A DNA stretch of 64,000 nucleotides, from contig NZ_CP107942.1 of NCBI RefSeq assembly GCF_036053395.1, forward strand, positions 6,280,501-6,344,500, read 5' to 3'. The position numbers were made by a program, and so were the translations under genes. This DNA comes from Actinoplanes sp. NBC_00393. Its GTDB lineage: Bacteria > Actinomycetota > Actinomycetes > Mycobacteriales > Micromonosporaceae. Positions 25,243 to 34,404 of this stretch are shown in pieces (position 1 is the first letter of the stretch; the number at the start of each line of letters is the position of its first letter). The notes under the pieces were generated by a model, which saw nothing but the letters and a program-made list of their open reading frames with translations, made no database searches and had not been told where the DNA came from.

Positions 25243-26352
25243 TTAGGCGGGATCGGGCCGGCGCGTGAGCGTCCAGGTACGCGGCACCCGGATCGGCGCC
25301 GCCGGGTCTCCGCCGGGAGCCAGCCCCACCCGCCACGCCCGCATCGGCGGCCGTCCCAGTGCCCACCAGCGTTCGGCGAGGGCCACCGCGACAGCGGTGT
25401 ACTGCTCGGCTGCGGGGCCGGATGCGAGGACCCTGCCGTCCGGCAGCACGGCCGCCCCCGCGGCGCCGCTGTCGTCGACCAGGGCGAAACAGGTCTGCTC
25501 CCGGCGGGGCACCCCGGCCCGGGTGACCCGGTGGTGCCAGGCGCCGGCCGCGTACCAGAGGTCCCGGTAGGCGAGCGCGTCCAGGGCGGGATCCCACCGC
25601 TGTTCGGCGGTCTCGTCCAGGTCACCGGCGAAGACCGTCGGCTGCGGGTGGCTGCCGGTGTGCTGGGCGGTGAGCGGGCCGGCGGCGCTCATGAAACCCG
25701 CTGGGCAGACCACCGCGCCGGTCACCTCGTCCTCGGCACCGTTGCGGACGGCCAGGACCGGGTGGGTGCCGGCATGCTCGACCGGTACGACGATCACGCC
25801 GCCCGGCGCCAGCCGGTCCAGCCAGTGCGGGGAGACCCCGGCCACGCCCACGGTCACGATGATCCGGTCGTACCGGCCGTCGGGGCCCGCCGTGTAGCCG
25901 TCGGCGGTCTCCACCCGTACCCCGCCGATGCCGGCCCGGGCCAGCGCGGACCGGGCCCGGTCCGCGACGTCCGGCTGCACGTCCACTGTGGTGACCACCG
26001 CCCCCATGGTGGCCAGCAACGCCGCGTTGTAGCCGGTGCCGGCGCCGATCTCGAGGACCCGCATGCCGGGCTGCACGCCGAGCGCGTCGATCATGAGCGC
26101 CATGAGCGACGGCTGGCTGGACGAGCTGACCGGCACGTCGCCGGTCAGCTTGGTGACCAGCACGTCGTTGCTGTAGACGGTGGGCAGGAACTCCGGGTCG
26201 GCCGGGAGCACCCGCCTGCCGTCGCCGGTGTAGAAGCCGTCCGGGACGAAGACCTCGCGGGGCACCGCGCCGAACGCCTTGGCCACGGCCGGCGCCAGGG
26301 TGACGCCGTCGCGGCGGATCTGGTCGAGGTAGTGCCGGCGGGCATGGTCCAT
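25243..26352 (-). CDS. PCMT-like SAM methyltransferase
   Basis: A 369-residue protein of the protein-L-isoaspartate O-methyltransferase family. The SAM site VLEIGAGTGYNAALLATMGAVV is near 95-115, with the SSSSQPSLMALMIDALGVQPG block before it, as in Pcm. It is about 150 residues longer than typical Pcm (about 210), with an extra C-terminal domain. Such extended PCMT-like enzymes can be lanthipeptide-associated, but no precursor is seen here. A GTG at 26361 is an alternative start. It lies 21 bp after the phosphotransferase. Confidence 0.85.
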   Translation of the reverse strand: MDHARRHYLDQIRRDGVTLAPAVAKAFGAVPREVFVPDGFYTGDGRRVLPADPEFLPTVYSNDVLVTKLTGDVPVSSSSQPSLMALMIDALGVQPGMRVLEIGAGTGYNAALLATMGAVVTTVDVQPDVADRARSALARAGIGGVRVETADGYTAGPDGRYDRIIVTVGVAGVSPHWLDRLAPGGVIVVPVEHAGTHPVLAVRNGAEDEVTGAVVCPAGFMSAAGPLTAQHTGSHPQPTVFAGDLDETAEQRWDPALDALAYRDLWYAAGAWHHRVTRAGVPRREQTCFALVDDSGAAGAAVLPDGRVLASGPAAEQYTAVAVALAERWWALGRPPMRAWRVGLAPGGDPAAPIRVPRTWTLTRRPDPA

Positions 26353-26373
26353 GCCTGCCACGGTAGGCCCCTT

Positions 26374-27492
26374 TCAGGCCGCCTTCACCGCTGCGGCGAG
26401 GTTGGCCGGCACGTCACCGGCGTGGTACGGCCATTCGGCCGGCTCAATGTTCGCGACGAACCCGGCGTAGGCGACCGCCCCGCGCAGCGCCGCCACCGGT
26501 CGCAGCAGGTCGACCGCCCGTTGCGGATCGCTGCCCGGCGCGGATGCCCGCCACCGGTCCGCCCAGGCCCGCAGATCGCCCCCGAGCCGCAGGATGTCGA
26601 AGGCCGGGTTGCCGACGCCCGAGTCGCCCCAGTCCACGATCACCAGGGATTCGGCGCCGTCGGTCCGCACGTTGCCCGGATGCAGATCCCCGTGGATCAG
26701 CGTGTCCGGCAGGCCGCACGCCGCCACCTCGGCGAACCGCGCCGGCAGCCCGTCGATCAGTTCGGCGAGCCCGGGAATGTCGTCGAGGTACGGAGCCGCC
26801 ACCGCCGCGAACCGTTCCGGGTTCAGCCGGTGGTCCGGCACCCCGGCCGCGAGCAGTTCCCCTACCCGCCCGGCGAAATGCTCCTGCACCGGGTGGAACG
26901 CCGCCGCCACCTCGGCGCACAGCTCCGGACCGGCCTCGTAGCGGTCCTCGCCCGGCACGTGCGCCAGCAGCATCCGGCCCTCGTCGCCGGCCGCCAGCAC
27001 GTACGGGACCAGGCCCGGCGACACCGCGTCGACCAGGCCGAGCACCACGGGCTCGTGCCGGAAGAACGCCGGGACCTGCTTGAGCCAGGCCGCCGGCGTC
27101 CCGTCCGGCAGGTCGAACCGCCAGATCGCCGACAGGTTCCAGGTGCGCTGCTGACGGGCGACGGTCCCGGTCAGCCCGATCCGGTCGAGCGCGCCGGCCG
27201 CCCACGCCACCGACGCGGCCGGCCCGCCGATCTCGGCGTAGGGCGCCCGCTTCGGATGCGGCGCCAGGTCCACGTCGACCGGCAGCAGCCCGGCCGGCCG
27301 TTCCGAGGCCTCGGCGAGGTAGGTGACGTGCCCGCCGGGCGGATGCTCCCGGTCGGCGTGCAGCAGGCGGAGCACGGGATAACCGAACTCCGCGACCTCC
27401 TGCCACCAGGGTGTGGCGACCGGGAACGGCGGCAGGGCCCCGAGCAGCGTGCCCGAAGGATCGACCAGGACCAGCGAGACGGTACGAGTCAC
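26374..27492 (-). CDS. APH/choline-kinase-like phosphotransferase
   Basis: A 372-residue kinase-fold protein. The APH catalytic motif LIHGDLHPGNV is near 255-265 and the metal-binding VDWGDSGVGNPAFDI near 275-290. The first 100 or so residues are not typical of APH and have no assigned domain. The GTG at 27492 overlaps the allantoicase stop (GTGA); an ATG at 27510 is possible. It phosphorylates an unknown hydroxyl-containing substrate; no aminoglycoside genes are near. Its coupling to allantoicase is unusual. Confidence 0.85.
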   Translation of the reverse strand: MTRTVSLVLVDPSGTLLGALPPFPVATPWWQEVAEFGYPVLRLLHADREHPPGGHVTYLAEASERPAGLLPVDVDLAPHPKRAPYAEIGGPAASVAWAAGALDRIGLTGTVARQQRTWNLSAIWRFDLPDGTPAAWLKQVPAFFRHEPVVLGLVDAVSPGLVPYVLAAGDEGRMLLAHVPGEDRYEAGPELCAEVAAAFHPVQEHFAGRVGELLAAGVPDHRLNPERFAAVAAPYLDDIPGLAELIDGLPARFAEVAACGLPDTLIHGDLHPGNVRTDGAESLVIVDWGDSGVGNPAFDILRLGGDLRAWADRWRASAPGSDPQRAVDLLRPVAALRGAVAYAGFVANIEPAEWPYHAGDVPANLAAAVKAA

Positions 27493-28463
27493 CGTCGCAT
27501 TCTCGCCCATAGATGATCGCGGTCGGCACGGCCCAGCAGACGCAGCCGGGCCATCCCGCCGTCCGGGAAGACGTCCAGCCGGGCGTGGGTCACCTCCGGG
27601 CCTTTGCGCAGCCGGAACCGGTGCGGGGTGTCCGGGCGCAACGCGGTCCTCGGCAGCAGCTCGACCTGGTCGCCCTCGGCGGTGATCCCGGTGAGCGCGG
27701 CCCAGCCGGGCGCGTTGCCCTTGAAGTGGCTGGTGTCCAGGTCGGCGAAGCGCAGCCGGGCCGGGGCGGCGAGCTGCACCAGCACCCAGTCGTTGCCGTC
27801 GTCGCGCCGCCGGGAGGTCTCCCAGCCGTCGCCCATGTTGCGGGCCCGGCCGGGCATCAGCATCCGCTGCGGGTTGCCGTAGAACATGTTGCTGCAGTCG
27901 ACGACGGTGGCGCCGTATTCCGCCGCGGCCACGTCGAAGACCTTCGGCAGCAGCGCCGGGTCGGGGACCACCTCGCCGTGGACCCGCAGCCGGGCCACCC
28001 CGCCGTCCGGGAAGATCCGCAGCCGCACGTGGGTCCAGCGGCGGCGGTCGGCGACCGGGAACAGGTTCCTGCTGTCGCCCTTCAGCGACGAGCGCGGCAC
28101 GATCTCGGCCCACTCGGCGGCGGCCAGTTCGTCCGGCCCCGGGTAGCCGGGGACCGCGACGGCCTCCGCAGATGCGTACGGAGGGTAGTTGCCGGTGAAG
28201 AACGCTGTGTCGATATCCACGCCGTGGATCACGCCGGCCGCGCCGAGCCGCACGATCGCGAAGTCGTGCCCGGCCGCCCGGCGGCGGCGCGTCTCCCAGC
28301 CGTCGTAGACCTGTCCCTTGTGGTCGAAAGTCTTCGGCGCATGCCCCGGCGGATCCGGCAGGACCAGGTGATCCGCGGCGGCGAAGAACTCGTCGTTGGC
28401 CGAGACGACGCCACCGCCGAACGCCCGCGACGCCAGGTCGGGCAGCGTGGTGAAGTCCTCCAT
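27489..28463 (-). CDS. alc: Allantoicase
   Basis: A 324-residue allantoate amidinohydrolase: allantoate + H2O to (S)-ureidoglycolate + urea. Two allantoicase repeats are visible, each with a GWETRRRR or GWETSRRRDDGNDW block and an IDTAFFTGNYPP or LDTSHFKGNAPG strand. The ATG at 28463 overlaps the allantoinase stop (ATGA). Middle of the coupled allB-alc-phosphotransferase operon. Two-domain length (about 320-350) is normal. Confidence 0.93.
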   Translation of the reverse strand: MEDFTTLPDLASRAFGGGVVSANDEFFAAADHLVLPDPPGHAPKTFDHKGQVYDGWETRRRRAAGHDFAIVRLGAAGVIHGVDIDTAFFTGNYPPYASAEAVAVPGYPGPDELAAAEWAEIVPRSSLKGDSRNLFPVADRRRWTHVRLRIFPDGGVARLRVHGEVVPDPALLPKVFDVAAAEYGATVVDCSNMFYGNPQRMLMPGRARNMGDGWETSRRRDDGNDWVLVQLAAPARLRFADLDTSHFKGNAPGWAALTGITAEGDQVELLPRTALRPDTPHRFRLRKGPEVTHARLDVFPDGGMARLRLLGRADRDHLWARMRR

Positions 28464-29776
28464 CAGTTCTCCCCTCGGATCAGGAACCTGCCGCGAGCCT
28501 CAGCGCCGGTCACTTTCTGCCCGCGCAGCCAGGTGGTGCCGACCACACCCCGCAACACCTTTCCCGCGTACGGGGTGACCGGATTGCGGTGATGCAAAGT
28601 GTGCGGATCGACCGTGAACTCCTCATCCGGCTCGAAGGCCACCAGGTCGGCGTCGGCGCCCACCGCGATCCGCCCCTTCTGCCGCAGCCCCACCAGGTCG
28701 GCGGGGCGGCGTGCCATCCAGTCGACCACGTCGGCGAGGGTGTGTCCGCGTTCCGCGGCGGCGGTCCAGATCACCGGGAGGCCGAGCTGCACCGAGGCGA
28801 TCCCGCCCCAGGCCGCCGCGAAATCACCGGTCTCCTGGCGCTTCAGGTCGGGCGTGCAGGGCGAGTGGTCGCTGACGACACAGGTGATCAGGCCGTCGGC
28901 CAGGGCGGCCCAGAGCAGGTCGGCGTTGGCGGCGTCCCGGATCGGCGGACAGCACTTGAACTCGGTGGCGCCGTCCGGGATCGCAGCCGCGTCCAGGGTC
29001 AGATAGTGGGGGCAGGTTTCGGCGGTCACGCGTACGCCATCGGCTCTTGCCTGAGCGATCAACGGCAGCGCGGAAGCCGCGGAGAGATGCAGGATGTGCA
29101 CCCGCCGGCCCGCATCGCGGGCGACCGCGATCGCGGTGGCCACCGCGGCATGCTCGGCGTCAGCCGGTCTCGAGGCCAGAAAGTCGGCGTACGCGGCCGA
29201 GCTCGCCGCCGCGTGCAGGTGGTACGGATCCTCGGCGTGCACCACGAACAAGGCGTCCACCGCCTGCATCGCCTCGGCCAACTGTGCCGCGTCGACCGGC
29301 GGGAACTCCGGCACCCCCGAGTCGGCGAGGAACGCCTTGAAGCCGTAGACCCCGGCGCCGTGCAGGTCGGGCAGCTCGCCCGCGTTGCCGGGGATCGCGC
29401 CGCCCCAGAACCCGACGTCCACATGGCACTGGCCGGCGGCGGCCTTCTGCTTGATCGCCAGCGCGTCGGTGTTCACCGTGGGCGGCAGGCTGTTCAGCGG
29501 CATGTCGACGATCGCGGTGACCCCGCCGGCCGCCGCCGCCCGGGTCGCGGTGGCGAAACCCTCCCACTCGGTGCGCCCCGGCTCGTTGACGTGCACGTGC
29601 GTGTCCACCAGGCCGGGCAGCAGCGCGGTGTCGCCGAGATCCACCACTTCGGCAGCCTCGATCCGGGCGTCGTAGCCGTGGACCGCGACGATCCGTCCGC
29701 CCTCGACAGCGACCGCGGCCGCCCGCTCACCCTCCGGCGTGATCGCACGCCGGGACCGCACCACCAGATCAACCAT
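28463..29776 (-). CDS. allB: Allantoinase
   Basis: A 437-residue amidohydrolase: allantoin + H2O to allantoate, dinuclear Zn. The metal site [17 protein letters not shown] is near 58-75, the carbamylated Lys in [12 protein letters not shown] near 140-150, further ligands in VVHAEDPYH and LHLSAASAL, and [13 protein letters not shown] near 310 with the catalytic Asp. Together these favour allantoinase over dihydropyrimidinase. The ATG at 29776 is preceded by a degenerate duplicate of its own start region. First gene of the operon. Confidence 0.95.
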   Translation of the reverse strand: MVDLVVRSRRAITPEGERAAAVAVEGGRIVAVHGYDARIEAAEVVDLGDTALLPGLVDTHVHVNEPGRTEWEGFATATRAAAAGGVTAIVDMPLNSLPPTVNTDALAIKQKAAAGQCHVDVGFWGGAIPGNAGELPDLHGAGVYGFKAFLADSGVPEFPPVDAAQLAEAMQAVDALFVVHAEDPYHLHAAASSAAYADFLASRPADAEHAAVATAIAVARDAGRRVHILHLSAASALPLIAQARADGVRVTAETCPHYLTLDAAAIPDGATEFKCCPPIRDAANADLLWAALADGLITCVVSDHSPCTPDLKRQETGDFAAAWGGIASVQLGLPVIWTAAAERGHTLADVVDWMARRPADLVGLRQKGRIAVGADADLVAFEPDEEFTVDPHTLHHRNPVTPYAGKVLRGVVGTTWLRGQKVTGAEARGRFLIRGEN

Positions 29777-29849
29777 GGGCCGCCGCCGACCGCCCACCCA
29801 CGGGCGTCACCGCACCGCGGGCCCGCCCCACCAGATCAACCATGGGCCG
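29751..29849. repeat. Tandem duplication of the allB start region
   Basis: The 32 bp at 29751-29782, which include the allB start codon, recur at 29818-29849 with two mismatches, a 67-bp offset. The first copy holds the real ATG (29776), the second an ATG at 29843. The offset is not a multiple of three, so the two starts are in different frames. Confidence 0.9.
29769..29843 (-). CDS. Upstream ORF over duplicated allB start (24 residues)
   Basis: From the duplicated ATG at 29843 a frame encodes [19 protein letters not shown] and five more residues, resembling the allantoinase N-terminus [19 protein letters not shown]. It stops at a TGA (29769-29771) 3 bp into the allB coding sequence, so its end overlaps the allB ATG. 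Either a relic of tandem duplication or a translated leader ORF that affects allB initiation. Real translation is unproven. Confidence 0.3.
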   Translation of the reverse strand: MVDLVGRARGAVTPVGGRSAAAHG

Positions 29850-29935
29850 ACCCTATCCGTGGTTTGTTTCACCGGATGCTCATCCGCCCGGTCGGGGATA
29901 TCGCTACCGCGAGTAACGGAGTAGCCTCCCGCTCC

Positions 29936-30364
29936 ATGGTGCGACGGTGGAGGCTGGCGGCGTTGACGGCCGCCTGCGGTGTGCTCATCGCCTCGGTCAA
30001 GGTCGGCGACGGTTCACCCGGTGCGGCGGCTTTCGTGCTGCTCATCTTCCTGGGCCTGGCCGTGGCAGTGTCACCGCAGGTCTTTCCACGTTCCACGAGC
30101 GCCGCCGAGGCCCGCGCGGACGGCCGCCCGGTGATCTACTGGCGGCCCGGCTGCCCCTTCTGCATCCGCATGCGGGCGCGCCTCGGCCCGGACGCCGCCC
30201 GCCTGCACTGGGTCGACATCTGGCACGACCCGGAGGGCGCCGCCGCAGTCCGAGAAATCACCGGCGGTGACGAGACGGTGCCTACTGTGGTGCTGGGCGG
30301 GCAGGCCTACGTCAACCCGGACCCGAGCTGGGTCCGCGACCAGATCGCGCCCGCCCAGACCTGA
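29936..30364 (+). CDS. Membrane-anchored glutaredoxin-like protein
   Basis: A 142-residue protein. Two hydrophobic segments (about 7-23 and 32-47) precede a glutaredoxin fold with the redox motif CPFC in YWRPGCPFCIRMRARLG near 72-85 and the cis-Pro site TVPTVVLGGQAYVNP near 118-132. This resembles mycoredoxin (Mrx1), which uses mycothiol in actinobacteria. Likely reduces mixed disulfides at the membrane. ATG at 29936, weak ribosome-binding site; divergent from allB. Confidence 0.85.
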   Translation: MVRRWRLAALTAACGVLIASVKVGDGSPGAAAFVLLIFLGLAVAVSPQVFPRSTSAAEARADGRPVIYWRPGCPFCIRMRARLGPDAARLHWVDIWHDPEGAAAVREITGGDETVPTVVLGGQAYVNPDPSWVRDQIAPAQT

Positions 30365-30426
30365 GCCCTTCCTCACCGCAGCCGCAGCGCCTGCCGCCGC
30401 TGCGGCTGCCGCCCTTTCTGCCCACC

Positions 30427-30516
30427 CTTTTCTGCCGACCGCCGCGCGCTGCCGACCGCCGCACGCTGCCGACCGCCGCACGCTGCCGACCGCCGCACGC
30501 TGCCGACCGCCGCGGC
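30427..30516. repeat. 17-bp tandem repeat, five copies
   Basis: CTGCCGACCGCCGCACG-type units start at 30432, 30449, 30466, 30483 and 30500, a 17-bp period. Lies between the glutaredoxin gene and the leftward gene at 30531, a 166-bp gap with no other feature. Confidence 0.88.
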
Positions 30517-30530
30517 GGGCTGCCGCGGCT

Positions 30531-30818
30531 CTATTCGCTGGCGCGGGCTGTGTGGTGGTGCCGGTGGGTCCAGCCGACGAAGCGGTCGAAGAGTTCCGCC
30601 GGCGTGCGCCGGGGCAGATCGAGCATGGCCAGATCGAGGTTGCCCCACATGTACATGGCCAGCGAAACCCGGTCGGCGTCGTTGCCGGTCAGGCTGGCCT
30701 GCGCCGGAGCGCACGGCCAGGCGGCGCCACAGGCCCGGCAGTGCCAGGACGGCCGCTGCCAGCTGTGTTCGAGCGCCGCGGCGCCCCGCTTCCACGGCGT
30801 GAACGAGATGTACCGCAC
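30531..30818 (-). CDS. Conserved Cys-containing small protein
   Basis: A 95-residue protein with a CRACGAAWPCAPA motif near 31-43 (CxxC and third Cys, zinc-binding or redox), then helices MYMWGNLDLAMLDLPRRTPAELFDRFVGWTH. I recognise it only as a conserved actinobacterial small protein of unknown function. The GTG at 30818 has GGAGG 7 nt upstream. Next gene on the same strand starts 55 bp upstream. Confidence 0.7.
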   Translation of the reverse strand: MRYISFTPWKRGAAALEHSWQRPSWHCRACGAAWPCAPAQASLTGNDADRVSLAMYMWGNLDLAMLDLPRRTPAELFDRFVGWTHRHHHTARASE

Positions 30819-30873
30819 TACGTTGCCTCCATGACCGGTCGCGCGCCCGCCAGGTAGTACCCGCGGGGGACGC

Positions 30874-31551
30874 CTAAGGTTCGATCGGATCAAAGCCGGA
30901 TTCGGCGGCCGGCCCGATTTCCTGCGCCGCACCGTCGCGGATGACATAGGCGTAGTTGTGCCGGGTCGCCGCCGCGAACCGGTCCCACACGTCAGTCCCC
31001 CATTCCTGCGGCGGCAACTCGTCGAACGTGTAGTAGTCCGGCCGGGTCACCAACCGGACCACGTGGACGGCATTGTCACGGACCTCGATCCGCCAGACGT
31101 CGTCCTCCTCGTCACCCTCGGCGTCGATCACCCCGTTCACCACGTGGTCGAAGGTGAAATGCCGGAACGCCTCCGGGTACACCCGGCCGGGCACCGGTTC
31201 GGCGAGCTCAGCCGCGACCGTGGCGCCCGGTTTCAGGAAGGTGTCGATCACATACGCCATCCACAGCTCGGCGTAGTAGAACTTCTCCTCCTCGTCCCAG
31301 GCCAGAGTCTTCCCGGCCGGGTCCGGCACCCACTGGCACCAGTAGCCGGGCAGACCGGGCTGCGGCTCGCTGTCGTTAACCACGTCGGACTCGTCGGCGC
31401 CGTCGACCACGTAGAGCCCGGTCGCCCGGTGCGAATGCCGGACCCGGGAGAACCGGTCAAGATACTCGATTTCGTACGCGTTGAGCGGCGGATCAACGCT
31501 CACCTGTCCGGTGAAGAAGGTGTTGTAGCCCACCGCGGCATGGTGCCGCAT
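30874..31551 (-). CDS. Conserved protein of unknown function
   Basis: A 225-residue soluble protein. The blocks GYNTFFTGQVSVDPPLN, WCQWVPDPAGKTLAWDEEEKFYYAELWM, and FRHFTFDHVVNGVIDAEGDE resemble an uncharacterised family I have seen in phage and actinobacterial genomes, without known activity. Aromatic- and acid-rich; no signal or membrane segment. It is 31 bp downstream of the aldolase gene and could be co-transcribed with aceB. Function not assigned. Confidence 0.72.
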   Translation of the reverse strand: MRHHAAVGYNTFFTGQVSVDPPLNAYEIEYLDRFSRVRHSHRATGLYVVDGADESDVVNDSEPQPGLPGYWCQWVPDPAGKTLAWDEEEKFYYAELWMAYVIDTFLKPGATVAAELAEPVPGRVYPEAFRHFTFDHVVNGVIDAEGDEEDDVWRIEVRDNAVHVVRLVTRPDYYTFDELPPQEWGTDVWDRFAAATRHNYAYVIRDGAAQEIGPAAESGFDPIEP

Positions 31552-31582
31552 CGATGCGCTCTCCGCTGCCCCGTGTCGTGCT

Positions 31583-32719
31583 TCAGGCCAATGCGGTGAG
31601 CTGCTCGCGGGTGAACCCGGCGTCGGTCAGGGCGCCGCAGTCGAGACCGCGGAGCAGGTAGCCGGCGAGCGCGCGGGCGGTGGCCGGCTCGTCGGCGATG
31701 CCGCTGTCCTGCCGGTCCAGGTAGCGGTGCAGTCGCTCGACGGCGGCGTCCCGGCCGTCGCGGAAGAATTCGTAGGTGGCGGCGTACCGGCTGGGCAGCT
31801 GTGCGGGGTGCAGATCCCAGCCCTGGTAGAAGCCGCGTTCCAGGGAGCGGCGGACCAGCCGGTGGTGCAGCTCCCAGGCGGCACGGACCTGTTCCGAGGA
31901 GCCCACCGGGAGGATGTTCGTGGAGCCGTCGGAGAGGCGCACACCCGTCTGTGCGGCAGCGGCCTGCATCACGGCCTTGGCGTAGTCGGCCACCGGATGC
32001 TCCATCGACTGGTAGGCCGCGGCCACCCCGGCGGCCGCGCTGTAGTCGTAGGTGCCGTAGTGCAACCCCGTGCACCGGCCATCGACTGCCGTGATGAGCC
32101 GGGCAACGGTGGCGGTCCCGTCGGCGGCCAGCACCGCGGACGGCAGCTCGATCTGGATCTCGAAGGTCAGGGTTCCGGCGCTCAACCCGTACGCATGCTC
32201 GAGTTTCTCGCAGAGGGTGACCATCGTGGCGACCTGATCGGTACCGCTGACCTTGGGCAGAGTGATGGTGAAGAGGTCCTGGTAGGTCTCGAGGAAGAGA
32301 TCCAGGGTGCGCAGCGAGCGGCGGCGGGTGGCGGCTTCGAGGGATTTGATCCGGATGCCGAGGAACGGCGGTTTCGGGCCGGCGGCCAGGATCGCGGCCG
32401 CCTTCTCGACCGCCGCGTCCTCCTGGTCGTCGTCGCGCACGCCGTAGCCGTCCTCGAAGTCGACCCGCAGGTCCTCGATCGGCTCACGCTCCAGCTTGGC
32501 CCGCACCGACGGGTCCGGCCAGGGGAAATCGTGCTCGTCCATCGCCTGCAGGGCGGTCGCGCCCCAGTCCCGAAAGCCGTCGAGCCGGTCGGCGGGCACG
32601 TAGACGGTGTGCACGGGTTGCCGCCCGGCGCGCTCCCCCGGGTAACGGGCCCGGAGGAACGCGTCGTGGGCAGCGAGGCGCCCGTCGATCTCGGTGTAGT
32701 CATGATCGGACAGGCGCAT
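31583..32719 (-). CDS. HpcH/HpaI-like aldolase, DUF6986 family
   Basis: A 378-residue protein of the citrate lyase beta/HpcH-HpaI TIM-barrel superfamily. The features VDFEDGYGVRDDDQEDAAV, FLGIRIKSLEAATRRR, FTITLPKVSGTDQ and LTFEIQIELPSAVL fit acidic metal-binding and Arg sites of class II aldolases. Recognised as DUF6986, commonly found next to malate synthase. It starts 17 bp after aceB. Reaction unknown; probably cleaves or makes a C-C bond in a small carboxylic acid, perhaps glyoxylate-derived. Confidence 0.85.
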   Translation of the reverse strand: MRLSDHDYTEIDGRLAAHDAFLRARYPGERAGRQPVHTVYVPADRLDGFRDWGATALQAMDEHDFPWPDPSVRAKLEREPIEDLRVDFEDGYGVRDDDQEDAAVEKAAAILAAGPKPPFLGIRIKSLEAATRRRSLRTLDLFLETYQDLFTITLPKVSGTDQVATMVTLCEKLEHAYGLSAGTLTFEIQIELPSAVLAADGTATVARLITAVDGRCTGLHYGTYDYSAAAGVAAAYQSMEHPVADYAKAVMQAAAAQTGVRLSDGSTNILPVGSSEQVRAAWELHHRLVRRSLERGFYQGWDLHPAQLPSRYAATYEFFRDGRDAAVERLHRYLDRQDSGIADEPATARALAGYLLRGLDCGALTDAGFTREQLTALA

Positions 32720-32736
32720 TCTCAGGTCTCCGGAGA

Positions 32737-34284
32737 TCAGTCGATGGAGTCGTAAGCGGCACTGGTCAGGAAGTCGGCGAAGTCGTCGGCGAGGGCGACC
32801 CGCTCGAACAGCTTGCGGGCGTCGTCGTAGCGCCCAGCGGTCCACGCCTCGTCACCGACCGTCTCGCGGATCTTGGCGAGTTCCTCGTCCTCGATCCGGC
32901 CGACCAACTCGGCGGTGATCGGGGTGCCGTCCTCGAGCTTCACGCCGTTGTGGATCCACTGCCAGACCTGCGAACGGGAGATCTCGGCGGTGGCCGCGTC
33001 CTCCATCAGGTTGTGAATCGCCACCGCACCGTTGCCGCGCAGCCAGGCCTCCAGGTACTGAAGGGCCACGTTGACGTTGTTGTGCAGACCGGCCCGGGTG
33101 ACGCCGCCGCCGGTGCCGGCCACGTTGAGCAGGTCCGCGGCGTCGACGGCGACGTCGGGACGCAACTTGCCGAGCTGGTTCGGCTTGTCGCCGAGCACCC
33201 GGTCGAAGATCTCCTTGCAGACCGGGACCAGGTCGGGGTGCGCCACCCAGGAGCCGTCGAAGCCGTCGCCGGCCTCGCGCTCCTTGTCCTCACGGACCTT
33301 GGTGAGCGCGACCTTGTTGACTTCTTCGTCGCGCCGGCTCGGGATGAACGCGGCCATGCCGCCCATCGCGAACGCGCCCCGCCGGTGGCAGGTGGAGACG
33401 AGCAACTCGGTGTACGCCCGCATGAACGGCGCCGTCATCGTCACCGCGGCCCGGTCGGGAAGGATCATGTTCGGGTTGTCGCGGAAGTACTTGATGATGC
33501 TGAACAGGTAGTCCCAGCGGCCGGCGTTGAGTCCGGAGATGTGCGGGCGCAACGCGTACAGAATCTCCTCCATCTCGAACGCGGCCGGGATGGTCTCGAT
33601 CAGCACCGTGGCCCGGATGGTGCCGACCGGGATGCCTCGCTGCTCCTGCGCGTACGTGAAGACGTCGTTCCACAGCTCAGCCTCTTTGTGGGACTCCATC
33701 TTGGGCAGGTAGAAGTACGGACCGCTCCCCCGCTCCAGCAACTCGGCGGCGTTGTGGAAGAAGTAGAGACCGAAATCGACCAGCGCGCCGACAGCCGGCT
33801 CGCCGTCCACCGGCAGGTGCCGCTCGTCCAGGTGCCAGCCGCGCGGGCGCATCACAATAGTCGGGTACGGCCCGCCCTTGAGCTCGTACTTCTTGGCCGG
33901 AGTCTCCAGCGAGATGGTCCGCCGGATCGCGTCGTAGAGGTTCTGCTGGCCGTCGACCACGTTCGACCAGTGCGGGGTGTTCGCGTCCTCCAGGTCGGCC
34001 AACCACACCTTGGCGCCGGAGTTGAGCGCGTTGATCGTCATCTTCCGCTCGGTCGGGCCGGTGATCTCGACGCGGCGGTCCTGCAGGTCGGCAGGGGCCG
34101 GCGGGGCGGACCACTCGGCGGCGCGGATGTCCGCGGTCTCGGCGAGGAAGCCGAGGCCGGCCCCCGCGGCGATCTCCGCGCGGCGGGCAGCGCGAGCCTC
34201 GAGCAGCTCGTTACGGCGCGCCCGGAATCGCCGGTTCAGGTCGGCGACGAACGCCACCGCCTCGTCGGACAGGATCTCGGTCAT
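32737..34284 (-). CDS. aceB: Malate synthase A
   Basis: A 515-residue malate synthase: glyoxylate + acetyl-CoA + H2O to malate + CoA. Hallmarks include [20 protein letters not shown] near 90-110, [33 protein letters not shown] and [18 protein letters not shown], and the catalytic-Asp region [23 protein letters not shown]. Length (about 530) fits isoform A. In this island it would take glyoxylate from ureidoglycolate. Isocitrate lyase is not in the window, so a purine-linked role is favoured. Confidence 0.95.
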   Translation of the reverse strand: MTEILSDEAVAFVADLNRRFRARRNELLEARAARRAEIAAGAGLGFLAETADIRAAEWSAPPAPADLQDRRVEITGPTERKMTINALNSGAKVWLADLEDANTPHWSNVVDGQQNLYDAIRRTISLETPAKKYELKGGPYPTIVMRPRGWHLDERHLPVDGEPAVGALVDFGLYFFHNAAELLERGSGPYFYLPKMESHKEAELWNDVFTYAQEQRGIPVGTIRATVLIETIPAAFEMEEILYALRPHISGLNAGRWDYLFSIIKYFRDNPNMILPDRAAVTMTAPFMRAYTELLVSTCHRRGAFAMGGMAAFIPSRRDEEVNKVALTKVREDKEREAGDGFDGSWVAHPDLVPVCKEIFDRVLGDKPNQLGKLRPDVAVDAADLLNVAGTGGGVTRAGLHNNVNVALQYLEAWLRGNGAVAIHNLMEDAATAEISRSQVWQWIHNGVKLEDGTPITAELVGRIEDEELAKIRETVGDEAWTAGRYDDARKLFERVALADDFADFLTSAAYDSID

Positions 34285-34404
34285 CGTTGACGGTTCCTCT
34301 CGGTGTGGTTACTCCCCCGTACCGTAATCGAGCATTATTCATGGTCTCTGCCTCCGGTCTACCACCTGGAGACTGTGGCTTTCTTCTCTATCTATGTCTC
34401 TGTT

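Noticed and set aside
26374..27492. Aminoglycoside resistance gene
   Set aside because: The APH-type motifs are shared by choline kinases and many housekeeping kinases; operon placement with allantoicase gives no support for resistance.
34285..34404. Weak GTCTC/GAGAC inverted repeat before aceB
   Set aside because: Five-base arms with a 20-bp spacer are not better than chance; the region probably holds the aceB promoter but no site can be defined.
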